In this document: positions 40,418 to 49,670 of the stretch, piece by piece
Layout: each line of letters starts with the position of its first letter
Position numbering within the stretch: position 1 is the first letter of the stretch
Source of the DNA: Paenibacillus_AQ nitricinens
GTDB lineage: Bacteria; Bacillota; Bacilli; Paenibacillales; Paenibacillaceae
NCBI RefSeq assembly: GCF_052056485.1
Contig: NZ_CP183948.1
Location: 5,642,001-5,706,000 of the forward strand
DNA: 64,000 bases
Direction of reading: 5' to 3'
The notes under the pieces: model-generated
What the model was told of the DNA's origin: nothing
The model's input: only the letters and a program-made list of their open reading frames with translations
Databases searched by the model: none
Position numbers and translations under genes: made by a program

Positions 40418-41916
40418 TGACCGTCACCTCTCGGAGTTTTGTCTTTCAACCACTTTGGTGCTCCTTTATTCTTACGGTTCTTCTCACGTTCCGCATTGCT
40501 GCTGCGTTTGCTTCGTGCAGGAGACGCACCTCCACGCGCGCCTGTAGAAGGATTCACACTGCGCTGAGAATCGCGCTGTGGTTCTACGCTTGCCTCACTT
40601 GTCTGGATCGTAGCCAGTCTTTTAACAGGTTGCCGCTCTGTGCTGGTTGTAGACGGCTGGGTTCCTGCATTCCCAGATGTTCGCGCCTGTGGCTTACTGA
40701 TATGCGGAGAAGAAGCATCGCGGCGTTGTCCGCTGTTCTCATTTCGTCCCCGTCCACTATTCAAAGCATTGCGCGCTTCATCTGCTGCTAGCACCTTGCC
40801 ACCGACCATTTCCCGCTCTTCAAGGGAAATATCCAGTTCACGCGCAAATTTACGCATAATAAAGGTCTGCTGCTCTGTCACAATCGTTACGGATAATCCG
40901 CGTTTTCCCATCCGGCCCGTACGACCCGCACGGTGTACATAATGCTCGGAATCAAAGGCAGGATCGAAGCTAACTACCAGTGACAAATTCTCAATATCCA
41001 GTCCTCTGGCAGCTACATCACTGGCAACAAGCACACGGAATTTTCCCTCACGGAAACGTGACAATACATTACTGCGCGTTACTTTATCAGCATCACCGTA
41101 AAGTGCCGCCGCGGTTAGTCCAAGATGGTTCAGCTTAGCCTCTACCTCTGCAATATCATCTGTAGCATTCACGAACACAATCGCTTTATCTGGATTGTAA
41201 TGACGGATGACCCGGCGTAGCATGTCTATTTTATTGCGTTCTTCAGTGACAACATAATGATGCTCTAAACTCTCTGCCGTCATTACACCTGGAGCAATTC
41301 CAACCTCTGCCGGGTTCTTCATTTCACGATTTGCCAAGGCTTTCGTCTCCGGCCCAATGGTTGCAGACAGCATAACGAGCTGGCGTGAACGCAGTGCGCT
41401 GCTAACAATTTTCGTTACCTCTCCGGCCCCGCTTAGCTGGAACATTTGGTCCGCTTCATCTAGAACAATCGTGCTGACTTCATGCATCTTTAACTTGCGA
41501 AGACCAATCAATTCGCGAATCCGGCCAGGGGTTCCCACAACAAGCTGTGGATGCTCACGCAGTTTGTCAATCTGCCGTTTGATGGCTGCTCCGCCAATAA
41601 GACCCATTACTCGAATCCCACGGTGTTCGCCATAACGTTCCGCCTCACGTAAGATTTGCATCGCCAGCTCCTGTGTAGGGGCGAGCACCAGCTTTTGGAC
41701 CACCTTCTGCTCCGGGTTGATCGTTTGAAGCAGAGGCAACAGATAGGCCAAGGTCTTACCCGTTCCAGTCTGGGAAGCAGCAATAACATCTCTTCCCTCC
41801 AGCAGAAGTGGAATCGTCTGCTCTTGTACCGGGGATGGGGCGTTAATACCGAATTCCGACAATCGGGCAACTAGGTCTTCCTGAATGCCGATAGCCGCAA
41901 AAGAAGCTTTATTCAT
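40414..41916 (-). CDS. DEAD-box ATP-dependent RNA helicase
   Basis: A 500-residue helicase. Q motif near FAAIGIQEDLVARL and PSPVQEQTIP; motif I ASQTGTGKT; Ia APTQELAMQ; Ib TPGRIRELI; II VLDEADQMF; III LSATIGPET; IV AIVFVNATDD; V VLVASDVAARGLDIENL; VI HRAGRTGRMGKRG. The last about 130 residues are a disordered basic and polar tail (RGRNENSGQRRDASSPHISK and on to KNKGAPKWLKDKTPRGDGQ), probably an RNA-binding extension as in CshA/CshB. It unwinds RNA duplexes in ribosome assembly or mRNA decay, possibly in cold adaptation. Promoter-proximal gene of the ecs operon, with AAAGGATG before ATG 41916. Confidence 0.93.
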   Translation of the reverse strand: MNKASFAAIGIQEDLVARLSEFGINAPSPVQEQTIPLLLEGRDVIAASQTGTGKTLAYLLPLLQTINPEQKVVQKLVLAPTQELAMQILREAERYGEHRGIRVMGLIGGAAIKRQIDKLREHPQLVVGTPGRIRELIGLRKLKMHEVSTIVLDEADQMFQLSGAGEVTKIVSSALRSRQLVMLSATIGPETKALANREMKNPAEVGIAPGVMTAESLEHHYVVTEERNKIDMLRRVIRHYNPDKAIVFVNATDDIAEVEAKLNHLGLTAAALYGDADKVTRSNVLSRFREGKFRVLVASDVAARGLDIENLSLVVSFDPAFDSEHYVHRAGRTGRMGKRGLSVTIVTEQQTFIMRKFARELDISLEEREMVGGKVLAADEARNALNSGRGRNENSGQRRDASSPHISKPQARTSGNAGTQPSTTSTERQPVKRLATIQTSEASVEPQRDSQRSVNPSTGARGGASPARSKRSSNAEREKNRKNKGAPKWLKDKTPRGDGQ

Positions 41917-41963
41917 AAGTGTAATTCATCCTTTTCGCTTGAGATAATATCTTCATTATATGC

Positions 41964-41993
41964 CAAAAAGGCCTCTCCACCAAATGGAAGGCC
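41964..41993 (-). terminator. Terminator of the SDR gene
   Basis: On the minus strand GGCCTTCC-ATTTGGT-GGAGAGGCC is followed by five T. Confidence 0.7.
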
Positions 41994-42013
41994 AATAATG
42001 CTGACGGCAGGCT

Positions 42014-42790
42014 CTATTTTCTGTTCATCGCATTATAAGTAAGCTTGTCCGCCAGACGAGGAAACAGACCGTAAAGCCGAATACCAAACCCTGCTAAACC
42101 CGGTAGATCAATCTCTTCTTTGCCAGTTTCCATGACCTTTACGATCTTGGAAGAGACATGTTCTGGTGTCATCATCATCCGAGCTACACTCTTTTCATAA
42201 TTGCCGGAAGGGTCAGCCGTTTTGAAGAAATCAGTGGCAATGGGGCCCGGGTTGACAGCCGAAACGATAATGCCGCTCTTCCGCAGCTCCTGACGGAGTG
42301 CATTCGTGAATCCGAGAACAGCATGCTTGGTGGCTGTATAGGCTACCGATTTGGCTGTACCGATCTTCCCTGCCATAGAAGCCACATTTACGATCTGGCC
42401 ACTTCCCCGCTCTAACATATGTGGAACAACAGCCTTTGTACAACGAACAATCCCCATATAGTTAACATCCATCATATCATCAAACTCATGAGGCTCCATC
42501 TCTGTAAAAGCGGCGAATTTACCGTACCCTGCATTATTTAGCAAAATATCAATTCTGCCGTAAGTCGCCAAAATTTGAGCAAAGGTCTCTTGTACACCAT
42601 CGGCATCTGTTACATCGCATGTATACAGTCCAAAAACGCCCGGAATACCGGCCGCCGTTTCTTTCAACTTCGCTTCAGAACGTGCCAAAAGGATCGGAAT
42701 CGCACCTTGCTTACTAAGCATTTGTGCGGTTAATGCACCAATACCGCTGGATGCTCCTGTAATCACAACAACCTTATCTTTAAGTACCAT
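42014..42790 (-). CDS. Short-chain dehydrogenase/reductase (YqjQ-like)
   Basis: A 258-residue classical SDR. The cofactor loop is VVITGASSGIGALT, followed by LNNAGYGKF (NNAG), the catalytic Ser in VNVASMAGKIG and Tyr-x-x-x-Lys in AYTATKHAV. AVNPGPIATDFF is the usual PG motif. An Ala/Arg after the second strand (LLARSEAKL) favours NADP over NAD. It resembles B. subtilis YqjQ in length and C-terminus (LPGLAGFGIRLYGLFPRLAD). Substrate unknown. It follows cheX by 28 bases and may be co-transcribed with it. Confidence 0.87.
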   Translation of the reverse strand: MVLKDKVVVITGASSGIGALTAQMLSKQGAIPILLARSEAKLKETAAGIPGVFGLYTCDVTDADGVQETFAQILATYGRIDILLNNAGYGKFAAFTEMEPHEFDDMMDVNYMGIVRCTKAVVPHMLERGSGQIVNVASMAGKIGTAKSVAYTATKHAVLGFTNALRQELRKSGIIVSAVNPGPIATDFFKTADPSGNYEKSVARMMMTPEHVSSKIVKVMETGKEEIDLPGLAGFGIRLYGLFPRLADKLTYNAMNRK

Positions 42791-42818
42791 AAAAGGTATT
42801 TCAGCTCCTAACTCTTGC

Positions 42819-43274
42819 CTAAGAGATCATCACCTGAATATCCATCTCTCCAACCCCATCCATCAACAATGGAATACTAAGTGCTCTGCGAGGCAAAAAA
42901 GACATACTCTCAAGCTTCATAATTTGGGGAGGACTTATATCCACTGAAACCCCCTGATTATATAAAATCGTACTAGCATTTCCACTGATCATATTGCCTA
43001 GCTCTGAAATTGCACTCTGACCCATCTCATCCATCTCCGTAATCACATAGCCGCCCATCATAATCGATACCATTCGCAAGGCTACCTGCTCTGCGATACC
43101 AAATATAATATTTCCGCTCAGTTGGCCTGTCATTCCCACTTGAATCCATATATGATTATCGATCAGTTCAATTTCTTTGATGCCTAAATTCCCAGTGGAA
43201 GGCGAGACCTGAATCACTTGTTCTATAACAGTCCGTGCAGATTCTAAAAAAGGATTAATTACTTCTGCTTTCAT
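42819..43274 (-). CDS. cheX: CheX-like chemotaxis phosphatase domain protein
   Basis: A 151-residue stand-alone protein. SAISELGNMISGNASTILY carries the Glu-x-x-Asn motif (ELGN) that in CheX/CheC positions water for dephosphorylating CheY-P. The pattern is preceded by VSIMMGGYVITEMDEMGQ, as in CheX. It shortens the lifetime of the flagellar response regulator or a similar receiver. GAGGAGGAG precedes ATG 43274. No other chemotaxis gene is in the window, so this looks like an orphan cheX. It is divergent from a LysR-type regulator. Confidence 0.85.
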   Translation of the reverse strand: MKAEVINPFLESARTVIEQVIQVSPSTGNLGIKEIELIDNHIWIQVGMTGQLSGNIIFGIAEQVALRMVSIMMGGYVITEMDEMGQSAISELGNMISGNASTILYNQGVSVDISPPQIMKLESMSFLPRRALSIPLLMDGVGEMDIQVMIS

Positions 43275-43527
43275 GAAAGTCCAGTCTCCTCCTCTATCGT
43301 GCTTTAGTCATATACCAAAAGTCCCAAGTAATATGGATTTATTATACTTTATATATCGGCACAATTCAGCAAAAATTAATGTACATGTCGAATTCGAACC
43401 CAAGTTTGTTTATGTTGCAACATTGCTCTGTCGGGTATTATCTCCTATAATTTAAATCAAATGCCAACATGGAACGTAATATTTCACCCTATCACTTTCA
43501 TATTAGCTTGTCCAAAGGAGGTATTCC

Positions 43528-44430
43528 ATGAACATCAGCCAGCTGGAGACATTAATAACGATCTCCAAAACGATGAGCTTTCGCAAGGCCGGAGAACTGC
43601 TTAACTTGACCCAACCGGCGGTTTCAGCACAAATCAAGAGCCTTGAAGAAGAGTTCAAAACACAGCTGGTTGACCGGAACCAGCCTGTTACGTTAACCGA
43701 TCGAGGGACTGTATTTCTGGAGCATGCGGAACAAATTGTGTCGATTGTCGAGGAGCTTAAACAGAGACTTGCGGATCTTGAAGATAATCCCCAAGGACAT
43801 ATTATTCTCGGCACTACTACCTCTATCGCCATTCAAATTTTACCGCGTATTTTATCCTATTTTAAAGACCAGTTCCCTCATATCAAAACATCTATTTCCT
43901 CTATGTCCTCGTCTCAAATTTATCAACATGTCGAGAATGGCATTGTCGATGTCGGCATTGGCTATTTGATCGGACGTAGTCCGAGTATGACTACTTCCAT
44001 TCTTTATTATGATACATTCGAGTTGGTGGTCTCACCCAGACACCCCCTGGCTCAAGTTAAGACTGCAGGTATTGAAGCCCTAAGCAAAACCCCGCTAATT
44101 CTGCTCTCACCGGATACAGTGGGCCGTAAATTTGCCGATGAAGTATTCTCCAAGCATGGCATAGAGCCACAGGTAATAATGGAACTGACCAGCAGCGAGG
44201 AAGTGAAACGGATGGTAGAGCTCGATTTAGGTGCAGCCATTATTTCCAAGCAGTCAGTAACCGCTGAGGTGCGAGCCGGTTCCCTCAAAATTGTGCCTAT
44301 TATTGAATTGGAGGTCACGCATCCTGTAGGTGTCATAACAAAGTCTGGAAAATACGTGAACTCAGCTATGAGACAGTTTCTTAGTGATCTCAAAGGTATG
44401 CCGGAGACACAATTTATTGGGTCTGAATAA
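43528..44430 (+). CDS. LysR-family transcriptional regulator
   Basis: A 300-residue LTTR. The N-terminal winged helix shows MSFRKAGELLNLTQPAVSAQ and IKSLEEEFKTQLVDRNQPV. The effector domain (from about residue 90: GHIILGTTTSIAIQILPRIL) has the two-lobed periplasmic-binding fold, with VDVGIGYLIGRSP and LDLGAAIISKQSV. AAAGGAGG lies nine bases before the ATG. The general pattern is near the CysL/CbbR branch, but no target gene is adjacent except the divergent cheX and the downstream histidinol-phosphatase. Regulon unknown. Confidence 0.9.
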   Translation: MNISQLETLITISKTMSFRKAGELLNLTQPAVSAQIKSLEEEFKTQLVDRNQPVTLTDRGTVFLEHAEQIVSIVEELKQRLADLEDNPQGHIILGTTTSIAIQILPRILSYFKDQFPHIKTSISSMSSSQIYQHVENGIVDVGIGYLIGRSPSMTTSILYYDTFELVVSPRHPLAQVKTAGIEALSKTPLILLSPDTVGRKFADEVFSKHGIEPQVIMELTSSEEVKRMVELDLGAAIISKQSVTAEVRAGSLKIVPIIELEVTHPVGVITKSGKYVNSAMRQFLSDLKGMPETQFIGSE

Positions 44431-44499
44431 AAAACACCCAAAAGTGGAATCGATACTTCTGAGCTAATTGCATAACCTTGTTTAAAGGAGTTGATCTTG

Positions 44500-45309
44500 A
44501 TGAAATTTGACCTGCATACACATCATTTTCGCTGTGGCCATGCCGATGGAACGATTAGAGATTATATCGAAGCCGGAATTTCAGCAGGGTTAGGGGTAAT
44601 AGGCATTTCTGACCACACCCCTTATTTTGGAAGCCCTTCCGAGCAAGCTTTTCCTCTAATTGCTATGGGTAAGTCCGAATTCTCAAATTATGTTCAGGAA
44701 GTGCTCTCCCTCAAAAAAGAATACGAAGGTGTAATCGACGTTCTGCTGGGTATTGAATCAGACTACTTCCCTGAGCATGCCGAGCTTTACCGCAAAACAT
44801 TATCCGCCTACCCTTTTGATTATGTGATTGGATCGGTACATAGTGTTGGTGGCGTCAGTATCTTTAACAAGGGTCGCTGGAAAGGGCTTAGCAAGAATGA
44901 ACAGATTCGTGTGAAGTCTGATTATTACCGATTGATTGCTGATTCCGCCCGCAGTGGCATGTTCCAAATTCTCGGACACATTGATGCGATGAAGGGAAAT
45001 TATCCTGCTTTTTCAGAAATTCCTGCTCCAAAGCCAATTGATGACTGTCTGCAAGTCATTAGTGAATGTGGCGTGGCGATCGAAATTAATACCTCAGGCG
45101 GAACCAAGCTGGTTGGCGGTTGGTATCCATCAGAAGATATACTGGAGCGCGCACATCATTTTGGCGTTGAGGTTACTTTCGGATCGGATGCGCATAAGCC
45201 ATCCCGTGTCGCAGAAGACCGAGATGCGGTAGCCGAGCAGCTTAAAGCGATAGGTTTTACGCATTGGGTTTATTACAAGCAGCGCGAGAAAATTAAAGTT
45301 TCACTGTAA
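44500..45309 (+). CDS. PHP-family histidinol-phosphatase
   Basis: A 269-residue protein; ATG 44500 lies nine bases after AAAGGAG. The PHP metal-binding motifs are complete: KFDLHTHHFRCGHADG (HTH-x-H), ISDHTPYF (DHTP), GIESDYFPEH, YVIGSVHSVGG, FQILGHIDAMK and VTFGSDAHKPSRVAED. The layout matches HisJ/HisK histidinol phosphatase, which removes the phosphate from L-histidinol phosphate in histidine synthesis. No his operon is nearby, as is usual for this gene in bacilli. Related DNA-polymerase-like PHP phosphoesterases are the alternative. Confidence 0.87.
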   Translation: MKFDLHTHHFRCGHADGTIRDYIEAGISAGLGVIGISDHTPYFGSPSEQAFPLIAMGKSEFSNYVQEVLSLKKEYEGVIDVLLGIESDYFPEHAELYRKTLSAYPFDYVIGSVHSVGGVSIFNKGRWKGLSKNEQIRVKSDYYRLIADSARSGMFQILGHIDAMKGNYPAFSEIPAPKPIDDCLQVISECGVAIEINTSGGTKLVGGWYPSEDILERAHHFGVEVTFGSDAHKPSRVAEDRDAVAEQLKAIGFTHWVYYKQREKIKVSL

Positions 45310-45328
45310 AGATTTCTTGTATTTGAAC

Positions 45329-45406
45329 AAATGCACCAAGCGTTATTGGTTTAGGGGTGGGGTTACCCTCCGTTAAACCAATCTCCGCTTGGTGCATTGT
45401 CGTTTA
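45329..45406. terminator. Bidirectional terminator with long inverted repeat
   Basis: AATGCACCAAGCG and CGCTTGGTGCATT close a long hairpin with an inner ATTGGTTTA/TAAACCAAT stem and a GGGT/ACCC tip. It separates two convergent genes. Confidence 0.8.
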
Positions 45407-45407
45407 T

Positions 45408-46148
45408 TTATAGGTTATCGCAGGTAAACCCTTGCTGCTTCAGAGTACGCTTCGCATCCCCATATTCCGGGTTGATATCGTAAAAATGAGCAATTGTGCT
45501 CGTCCAATCCCTCACCGTTAATCCCTGCTGCTGCATATATTCACGGTGGCTTTGATTATACGCCTCCAGGAGACCTTCCACATCCGGATTATATTGTTCC
45601 TCATGAAACACCGCATCCAGCGGCAGCCGCGGCTTCTGTGCGACCTCTTCGGCCGGATATCCGACACAGAGCCCGACGATAGGGAATACGTACTCCGGTA
45701 GCTTCAACAGATCAATAACGTCTGCTGTATTGCGCCGGACACCCCCAATAGGGATGATCCCGAGTCCCATGGATTCTGCCGCTGCAATCGCGTTAGCCAC
45801 TGAGATACCGACATCTGTAGCTCCAACGAGCAGAGCATCTACATCTTTTACGGCTTCAAAAGACTTGCCTTCCACTTTACTTGCTAATTTCGCTCTATAG
45901 AAGTCCATGCAGAACACCAGAAAGACAGGGGCTGCTGCTACATGCTTCTGATTGCCGCACAAGACCGAAAGCTGCTGTTTACGCGCAGGATCTTTGATAG
46001 CTATAATGGAGACCTGCTGTCCATGAACCCATGAGGGCGCTGCTTGGGCGGATTCGATCATTATCTTTAGCTTATCCGGCTCCACTTGTAGATCAGAATA
46101 CTGCCGGAAAGAACGGTGACTCATTAACGTCTGTATTACATCATTCAA
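45408..46148 (-). CDS. Nitroreductase-family FMN oxidoreductase
   Basis: A 246-residue protein. Start TTG 46148 is chosen because AAGGAGG lies nine bases upstream; the longer form to 46238 has none. SHRSFRQYSDLQVEPDKLKI (FMN-binding RSxRxF), SAQAAPSWVHGQQVSIIAIK, GISVANAIAAAESMGLGIIP and FPIVGLCVGYPAEEVAQKPR are typical of the NfrA/NfsA group. These reduce nitro compounds, flavins or quinones with NAD(P)H. C-terminal HREYMQQQGLTVRDWTSTI is the usual tail. Physiological substrate unknown. Confidence 0.88.
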   Translation of the reverse strand: MNDVIQTLMSHRSFRQYSDLQVEPDKLKIMIESAQAAPSWVHGQQVSIIAIKDPARKQQLSVLCGNQKHVAAAPVFLVFCMDFYRAKLASKVEGKSFEAVKDVDALLVGATDVGISVANAIAAAESMGLGIIPIGGVRRNTADVIDLLKLPEYVFPIVGLCVGYPAEEVAQKPRLPLDAVFHEEQYNPDVEGLLEAYNQSHREYMQQQGLTVRDWTSTIAHFYDINPEYGDAKRTLKQQGFTCDNL

Positions 46149-46322
46149 GATGTTACGCCTCCTTCTAAATTCATTCGACTGTTTGTTAATCATAAACGAT
46201 CGGATTAGGTCCTGACAAAAAAAATGGACCCGAATCATCGGGTCCCAAAGCAGTATATTTTTAAAAGGGGGTCATGTACTTAGTTTAACCGGACACTGTT
46301 AGAGTTTCATAACGGCATTATT

Positions 46323-46865
46323 TCATTTGTGTAACAATGTGAATACTTTCATTACATCGTCCAAGGAGCCTACTCTGGGCATCACCCGTTCCAGCATCAT
46401 GCCGTTCTTAAGCATCACACGTTCGGATCTAATATTATCTCCTCGGCAGCGCCCTTCGATCCGTGTTATCCCAAGCGTATGAACACTGTAATTTAAAAAT
46501 AAGCCAACCGCCTCTGTTGCCAATCCCCCTCCCCAGTACACCGGGTCTAGCATATATCCTAAAGTGGCCTTTCCCTCACGGCGGTTCCAATGCTGCAAAG
46601 CAACAATACCGATCAACTTCTGCTGCTCCTTCAAATAGATACCCGCATGTAACGCGCAAGGATCGAATGCGAATAACATCCGATTCACCAGCTTCTCCAC
46701 CTGAGCAAGTTCTGATCCAGCTCCGGTGCGTATTTGAATATGAGCCTGCACTTCTGGACGGGAGAGCAGTTGCTGTAAATGACAAGCATCCTCGGGCGGA
46801 ATCCTCCTAAGATCAACCGCCATACCTTGTTGCGTCTGGAAAGATACTGCCTCATAGGTACTCAT
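46323..46865 (-). CDS. GNAT acetyltransferase of the RimJ/RimL type
   Basis: A 180-residue acetyltransferase_3 domain protein. The pattern IGIVALQHWNRREGKATLGY, MLDPVYWGGGLATEAVGLFL (acetyl-CoA loop WGGGLATEA) and GRCRGDNIRSERVMLKNGMM is that of RimJ/RimL-like N-terminal acetyltransferases. In many homologues the target is a ribosomal protein or an unrelated amine. GGAGGAGAGAG precedes ATG 46865. It lies 34 bases after ykuE and is probably the last gene of a three-gene unit. Confidence 0.86.
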   Translation of the reverse strand: MSTYEAVSFQTQQGMAVDLRRIPPEDACHLQQLLSRPEVQAHIQIRTGAGSELAQVEKLVNRMLFAFDPCALHAGIYLKEQQKLIGIVALQHWNRREGKATLGYMLDPVYWGGGLATEAVGLFLNYSVHTLGITRIEGRCRGDNIRSERVMLKNGMMLERVMPRVGSLDDVMKVFTLLHK

Positions 46866-46899
46866 ACTCTCTCCTCCTCCATGCAGCTAAAATATCAGC

Positions 46900-47832
46900 C
46901 TATTCATCCGTTGAATGATGCAATGTCAGCACCGTTAATTCAGGCCTACATAGAAACCGAAAAGGCATGACTGTTTCGCCGAAACCTCTATTCACATACA
47001 CTGGCATGCGCTTGGTATCTGTATAATACAATCCATTTATGTACTTTTGAGACCCATAAGGGGTGAATGGAGCACCTACAAACGGCAGGCGAATCTGTCC
47101 CCCATGGCTGTGCCCGGATAGCTGCAGGTGAAATGAATGAGCCTGTGCTATATCAGCATAATCCGGTTCATGCATCATCAGAACGGTAAAGGTTCCTGCA
47201 GGCACACCCCTGAGTGCCTTCACAGGGTCAGGCTCACCATGCAGCAGATCATCCAGCCCGGTCACAGCCATAACTGCTCCGCCTCTTTTTAGAAGATAAG
47301 AATCATTCCTTAGCACCCGGAATCCAGCTGATGTAAACAACTCGATAATCCGCTTCGTATTCTTGAAATCATGGTTGCCTAGCACCGCATATTTTCCTAG
47401 AGAAGCACTCAGCTCTGCCAATACAGGTATGGCATCTACAAGATCCTCAGGGTTGCTGTCCACGATGTCACCTGTAAAACATATAAGATCAGGTTCCTCC
47501 TTAGCGATACGCTCTGCAAGTCGAGCCAGATCACGGGCATCCTTATTAAACCCAAGGTGAGTATCACTGAAATGGACAACCTTCATGCCTGAAAAAGCAG
47601 AGGGAATATCTTTGAAGGACAATTTCAGCTTAGTAACCTGAATCCAGTTGGGCTCCCCTTGCCAAGCGTAACCACTTGTGAGCAAGCCTGCGCCGATTAC
47701 AGTAGCCGCACCTCGAACAAGGAATTGCCGGCGGGTCATCGTTGTCTTGCCCTTAGATCGACGTTCAGAGGTGCTAGAGTGAGTGTCTTTATTTTTCTTA
47801 TTGGGAGAAGCCCCAGACGATTGTATCTTCAT
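46900..47832 (-). CDS. ykuE: Tat-exported metallophosphoesterase (YkuE-like)
   Basis: A 310-residue protein. After a polar N-terminus, MTRRQFLVRGAATVIGAGLL is a twin-arginine signal (RRQFL), so it should be exported folded. The calcineurin-like motifs are complete: VVHFSDTHLG (DxH), CFTGDIVDSN (GDxxD), YAVLGNHDFKN (GNHD), VLMMHEPDYA and LQLSGHSHGGQIRLP (GHSH). B. subtilis YkuE, a known Tat substrate, has the same layout. It probably hydrolyses phosphodiesters at the cell surface. It starts 20 bases after the DUF3891 gene. Confidence 0.9.
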   Translation of the reverse strand: MKIQSSGASPNKKNKDTHSSTSERRSKGKTTMTRRQFLVRGAATVIGAGLLTSGYAWQGEPNWIQVTKLKLSFKDIPSAFSGMKVVHFSDTHLGFNKDARDLARLAERIAKEEPDLICFTGDIVDSNPEDLVDAIPVLAELSASLGKYAVLGNHDFKNTKRIIELFTSAGFRVLRNDSYLLKRGGAVMAVTGLDDLLHGEPDPVKALRGVPAGTFTVLMMHEPDYADIAQAHSFHLQLSGHSHGGQIRLPFVGAPFTPYGSQKYINGLYYTDTKRMPVYVNRGFGETVMPFRFLCRPELTVLTLHHSTDE

Positions 47833-47851
47833 ACGGAGTTTCTCCTTCCCT

Positions 47852-48643
47852 TCAGCTTTCGTTTAGAGCCGTTAGTACAATTCTACATTCTTCCTCTGGC
47901 GTATCACTGTATGCGGATGCGATGCCTCTCTTAGCAATTTCTGTTTTTGGGACTCGTTTCATCATAAAGGCTACTTCCACCGTCTTCTTAAAGGGAAAAG
48001 GATCCAGCACTAACGTTGACTTATCTTTCCACTCCACGGTTATCGTACGACCTGACGTAAAACTGAAATCTTCACTGCCAGAGAATCCTTCACGCCACCA
48101 TGGATGCTCCTCAGATTTCGGGCTACCCGGCTCATTTAAAGCCAAATATAAAGATAAATCATCGCAGAATTCCAAAAGACGGGCATCATAATACAGCTCA
48201 TCCTCACCAATCGGTTTAGATACTTCCAGTTCTCGGTGAATACGGGATCTACGTTCCTCTTCATGCGCTTGATACAATTTCAGTTCTGGATTATCCAGTC
48301 CCGAAATCTTAATGAGTCGTTCAAAATGCAAGCTGCACAGAAGCGCTCCATAGGGTGTTCGCTCTTCGATCTCATCAAGTCCTCGCTTATAAAAGGTCAG
48401 CTTCGGTACCACAGGAAAATCAATAAAGGTGTAAGGCGCGCTCTCCGCATCGTTCCAAAAGGGCGTCTCATCCAGATCAATCCAGCCCCGGTCATGTTCA
48501 GCTACCGCCCAAAGCACCTCATCCCGGCGTCCTTCTTCTGGCACATGCTCTTCCTTGAACCAAATGGCAAGCTCTCCAGCTAACTTCCCGTGATCATGCT
48601 GTTTAACCATTACAATTGCTCCATCATGCTCCCGACAAATCAC
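47852..48643 (-). CDS. DUF3891-family protein
   Basis: A 263-residue soluble protein of unknown function. GTG 48643 is chosen because GGGAGGAATAATC lies just before it. Conserved blocks are VKQHDHGKLAGELAIWF, VLWAVAEHDRGWIDLDETPF, PYGALLCSLHFERLI and LLEFCDDLSLYLALNEPG. The pattern of His and Asp pairs (QHDH, EHDRGW, CSLHFERL) recalls HD-domain-like metal phosphohydrolases, but no activity is established for the family. Head of a three-gene unit with ykuE and a GNAT gene. Confidence 0.8.
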   Translation of the reverse strand: MICREHDGAIVMVKQHDHGKLAGELAIWFKEEHVPEEGRRDEVLWAVAEHDRGWIDLDETPFWNDAESAPYTFIDFPVVPKLTFYKRGLDEIEERTPYGALLCSLHFERLIKISGLDNPELKLYQAHEEERRSRIHRELEVSKPIGEDELYYDARLLEFCDDLSLYLALNEPGSPKSEEHPWWREGFSGSEDFSFTSGRTITVEWKDKSTLVLDPFPFKKTVEVAFMMKRVPKTEIAKRGIASAYSDTPEEECRIVLTALNES

Positions 48644-48753
48644 GATTATTCCTCCCTGTTGTTCCACACCTAACGTACGTTAACAATGGATATTATAGCA
48701 TATGCTATTCATTCTTCTGATCTAGACAATTTCCTATTCCCTACCAATTATAA

Positions 48754-48805
48754 ACAAAAAAGCTATCCTCAGCGAATAAAAATCCACCATTGAGGATAGC
48801 TCGAT
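48754..48805 (-). terminator. Terminator of the sdhCAB operon
   Basis: On the minus strand GAGCTATCCTCA pairs with TGAGGATAGC across a 20-base loop, followed by six T. Confidence 0.85.
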
Positions 48806-48830
48806 ATTAAAGATCTGGCGGTACTACTTA

Positions 48831-49595
48831 TTACACACCTAACCAGCGTTTGAACATATGTTTTGTCGTCTGCTTATTAATTTCTGCAATGGAGGTAGTC
48901 AGAGGAATCCCTTTTGGACAAGCGCGTACACAGTTCTGTGAGTTACCACAGCCGTCAATACCGCCATCTTCCATCAATGCGTCCAATCTTTCATCAGCAT
49001 TCATTTCGCCCGTAGGATGAGCATTGAACAGGCGTACTTGAGAGATGGCTGCGGGTCCGATGAAATCCGTCTTCTCGTTGACATTCGGACAAGCCTCCAA
49101 GCATACGCCGCAAGTCATACACTTAGATAATTCATAAGCCCACTGCCGTTTCTTCTCCGGCATCCGTGGTCCCGGCCCAAGGTCATACGTACCATCGATT
49201 GGAATCCATGCCTTTACTCGTTTCAGTGCATTAAACATCCGAGTCCGGTCAATCACTAAGTCACGCACCACCGGAAATGTCTTCATTGGCTCAATGCGTA
49301 CAGGTTGCTCCAGATTGTCTATTAGCGCTGCGCAGGCTTGGCGGGGTTTGCCGTTGATCACCATCGAGCAAGCTCCGCATACTTCTTCTAGACAGTTGGA
49401 ATCCCAGCATACCGGAACGGTGCTGTCACCTTTGGCATTCACAGGATTACGCTGAATTTCCATCAAAGCACTGATTACATTCATACCCGGACGATAAGGA
49501 AGCTCAAATTCCTCAACATAAGATGAGCTTTGTGGATCGTCCTGGCGGGTGATGATAAACTTTACGTTTTTGGGAGCTGTAGCAGTTTCCGCCAT
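48831..49595 (-). CDS. sdhB: Succinate dehydrogenase iron-sulfur subunit
   Basis: A 254-residue electron-transfer subunit. SNCLEEVCGACSMVINGKPR followed by QAC holds the [2Fe-2S] ligands. CMTCGVCLEACPN and CGNSQNCVRACPKGIPLT bind the [4Fe-4S] and [3Fe-4S] clusters. It passes electrons from FADH2 in SdhA to menaquinone through SdhC on the cytoplasmic side of the membrane. Start ATG 49595 has GAGGAGGG upstream. Third gene of sdhCAB; the order C-A-B is the Gram-positive arrangement. Because it needs iron, a Fur-like site upstream of the operon is noteworthy. Confidence 0.97.
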   Translation of the reverse strand: MAETATAPKNVKFIITRQDDPQSSSYVEEFELPYRPGMNVISALMEIQRNPVNAKGDSTVPVCWDSNCLEEVCGACSMVINGKPRQACAALIDNLEQPVRIEPMKTFPVVRDLVIDRTRMFNALKRVKAWIPIDGTYDLGPGPRMPEKKRQWAYELSKCMTCGVCLEACPNVNEKTDFIGPAAISQVRLFNAHPTGEMNADERLDALMEDGGIDGCGNSQNCVRACPKGIPLTTSIAEINKQTTKHMFKRWLGV

Positions 49596-49670
49596 AATGG
49601 TTCCCTCCTCAAATTGCCTAATTTTATTTCATTAAGCTTGCCTCGCAAGCTGTTTCACTGCTGGGAAAGA

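Noticed and set aside
43275..43527. A regulatory RNA between cheX and the LysR gene
   Set aside because: No hairpin with T run and no known riboswitch landmark; it is simply a divergent promoter region.
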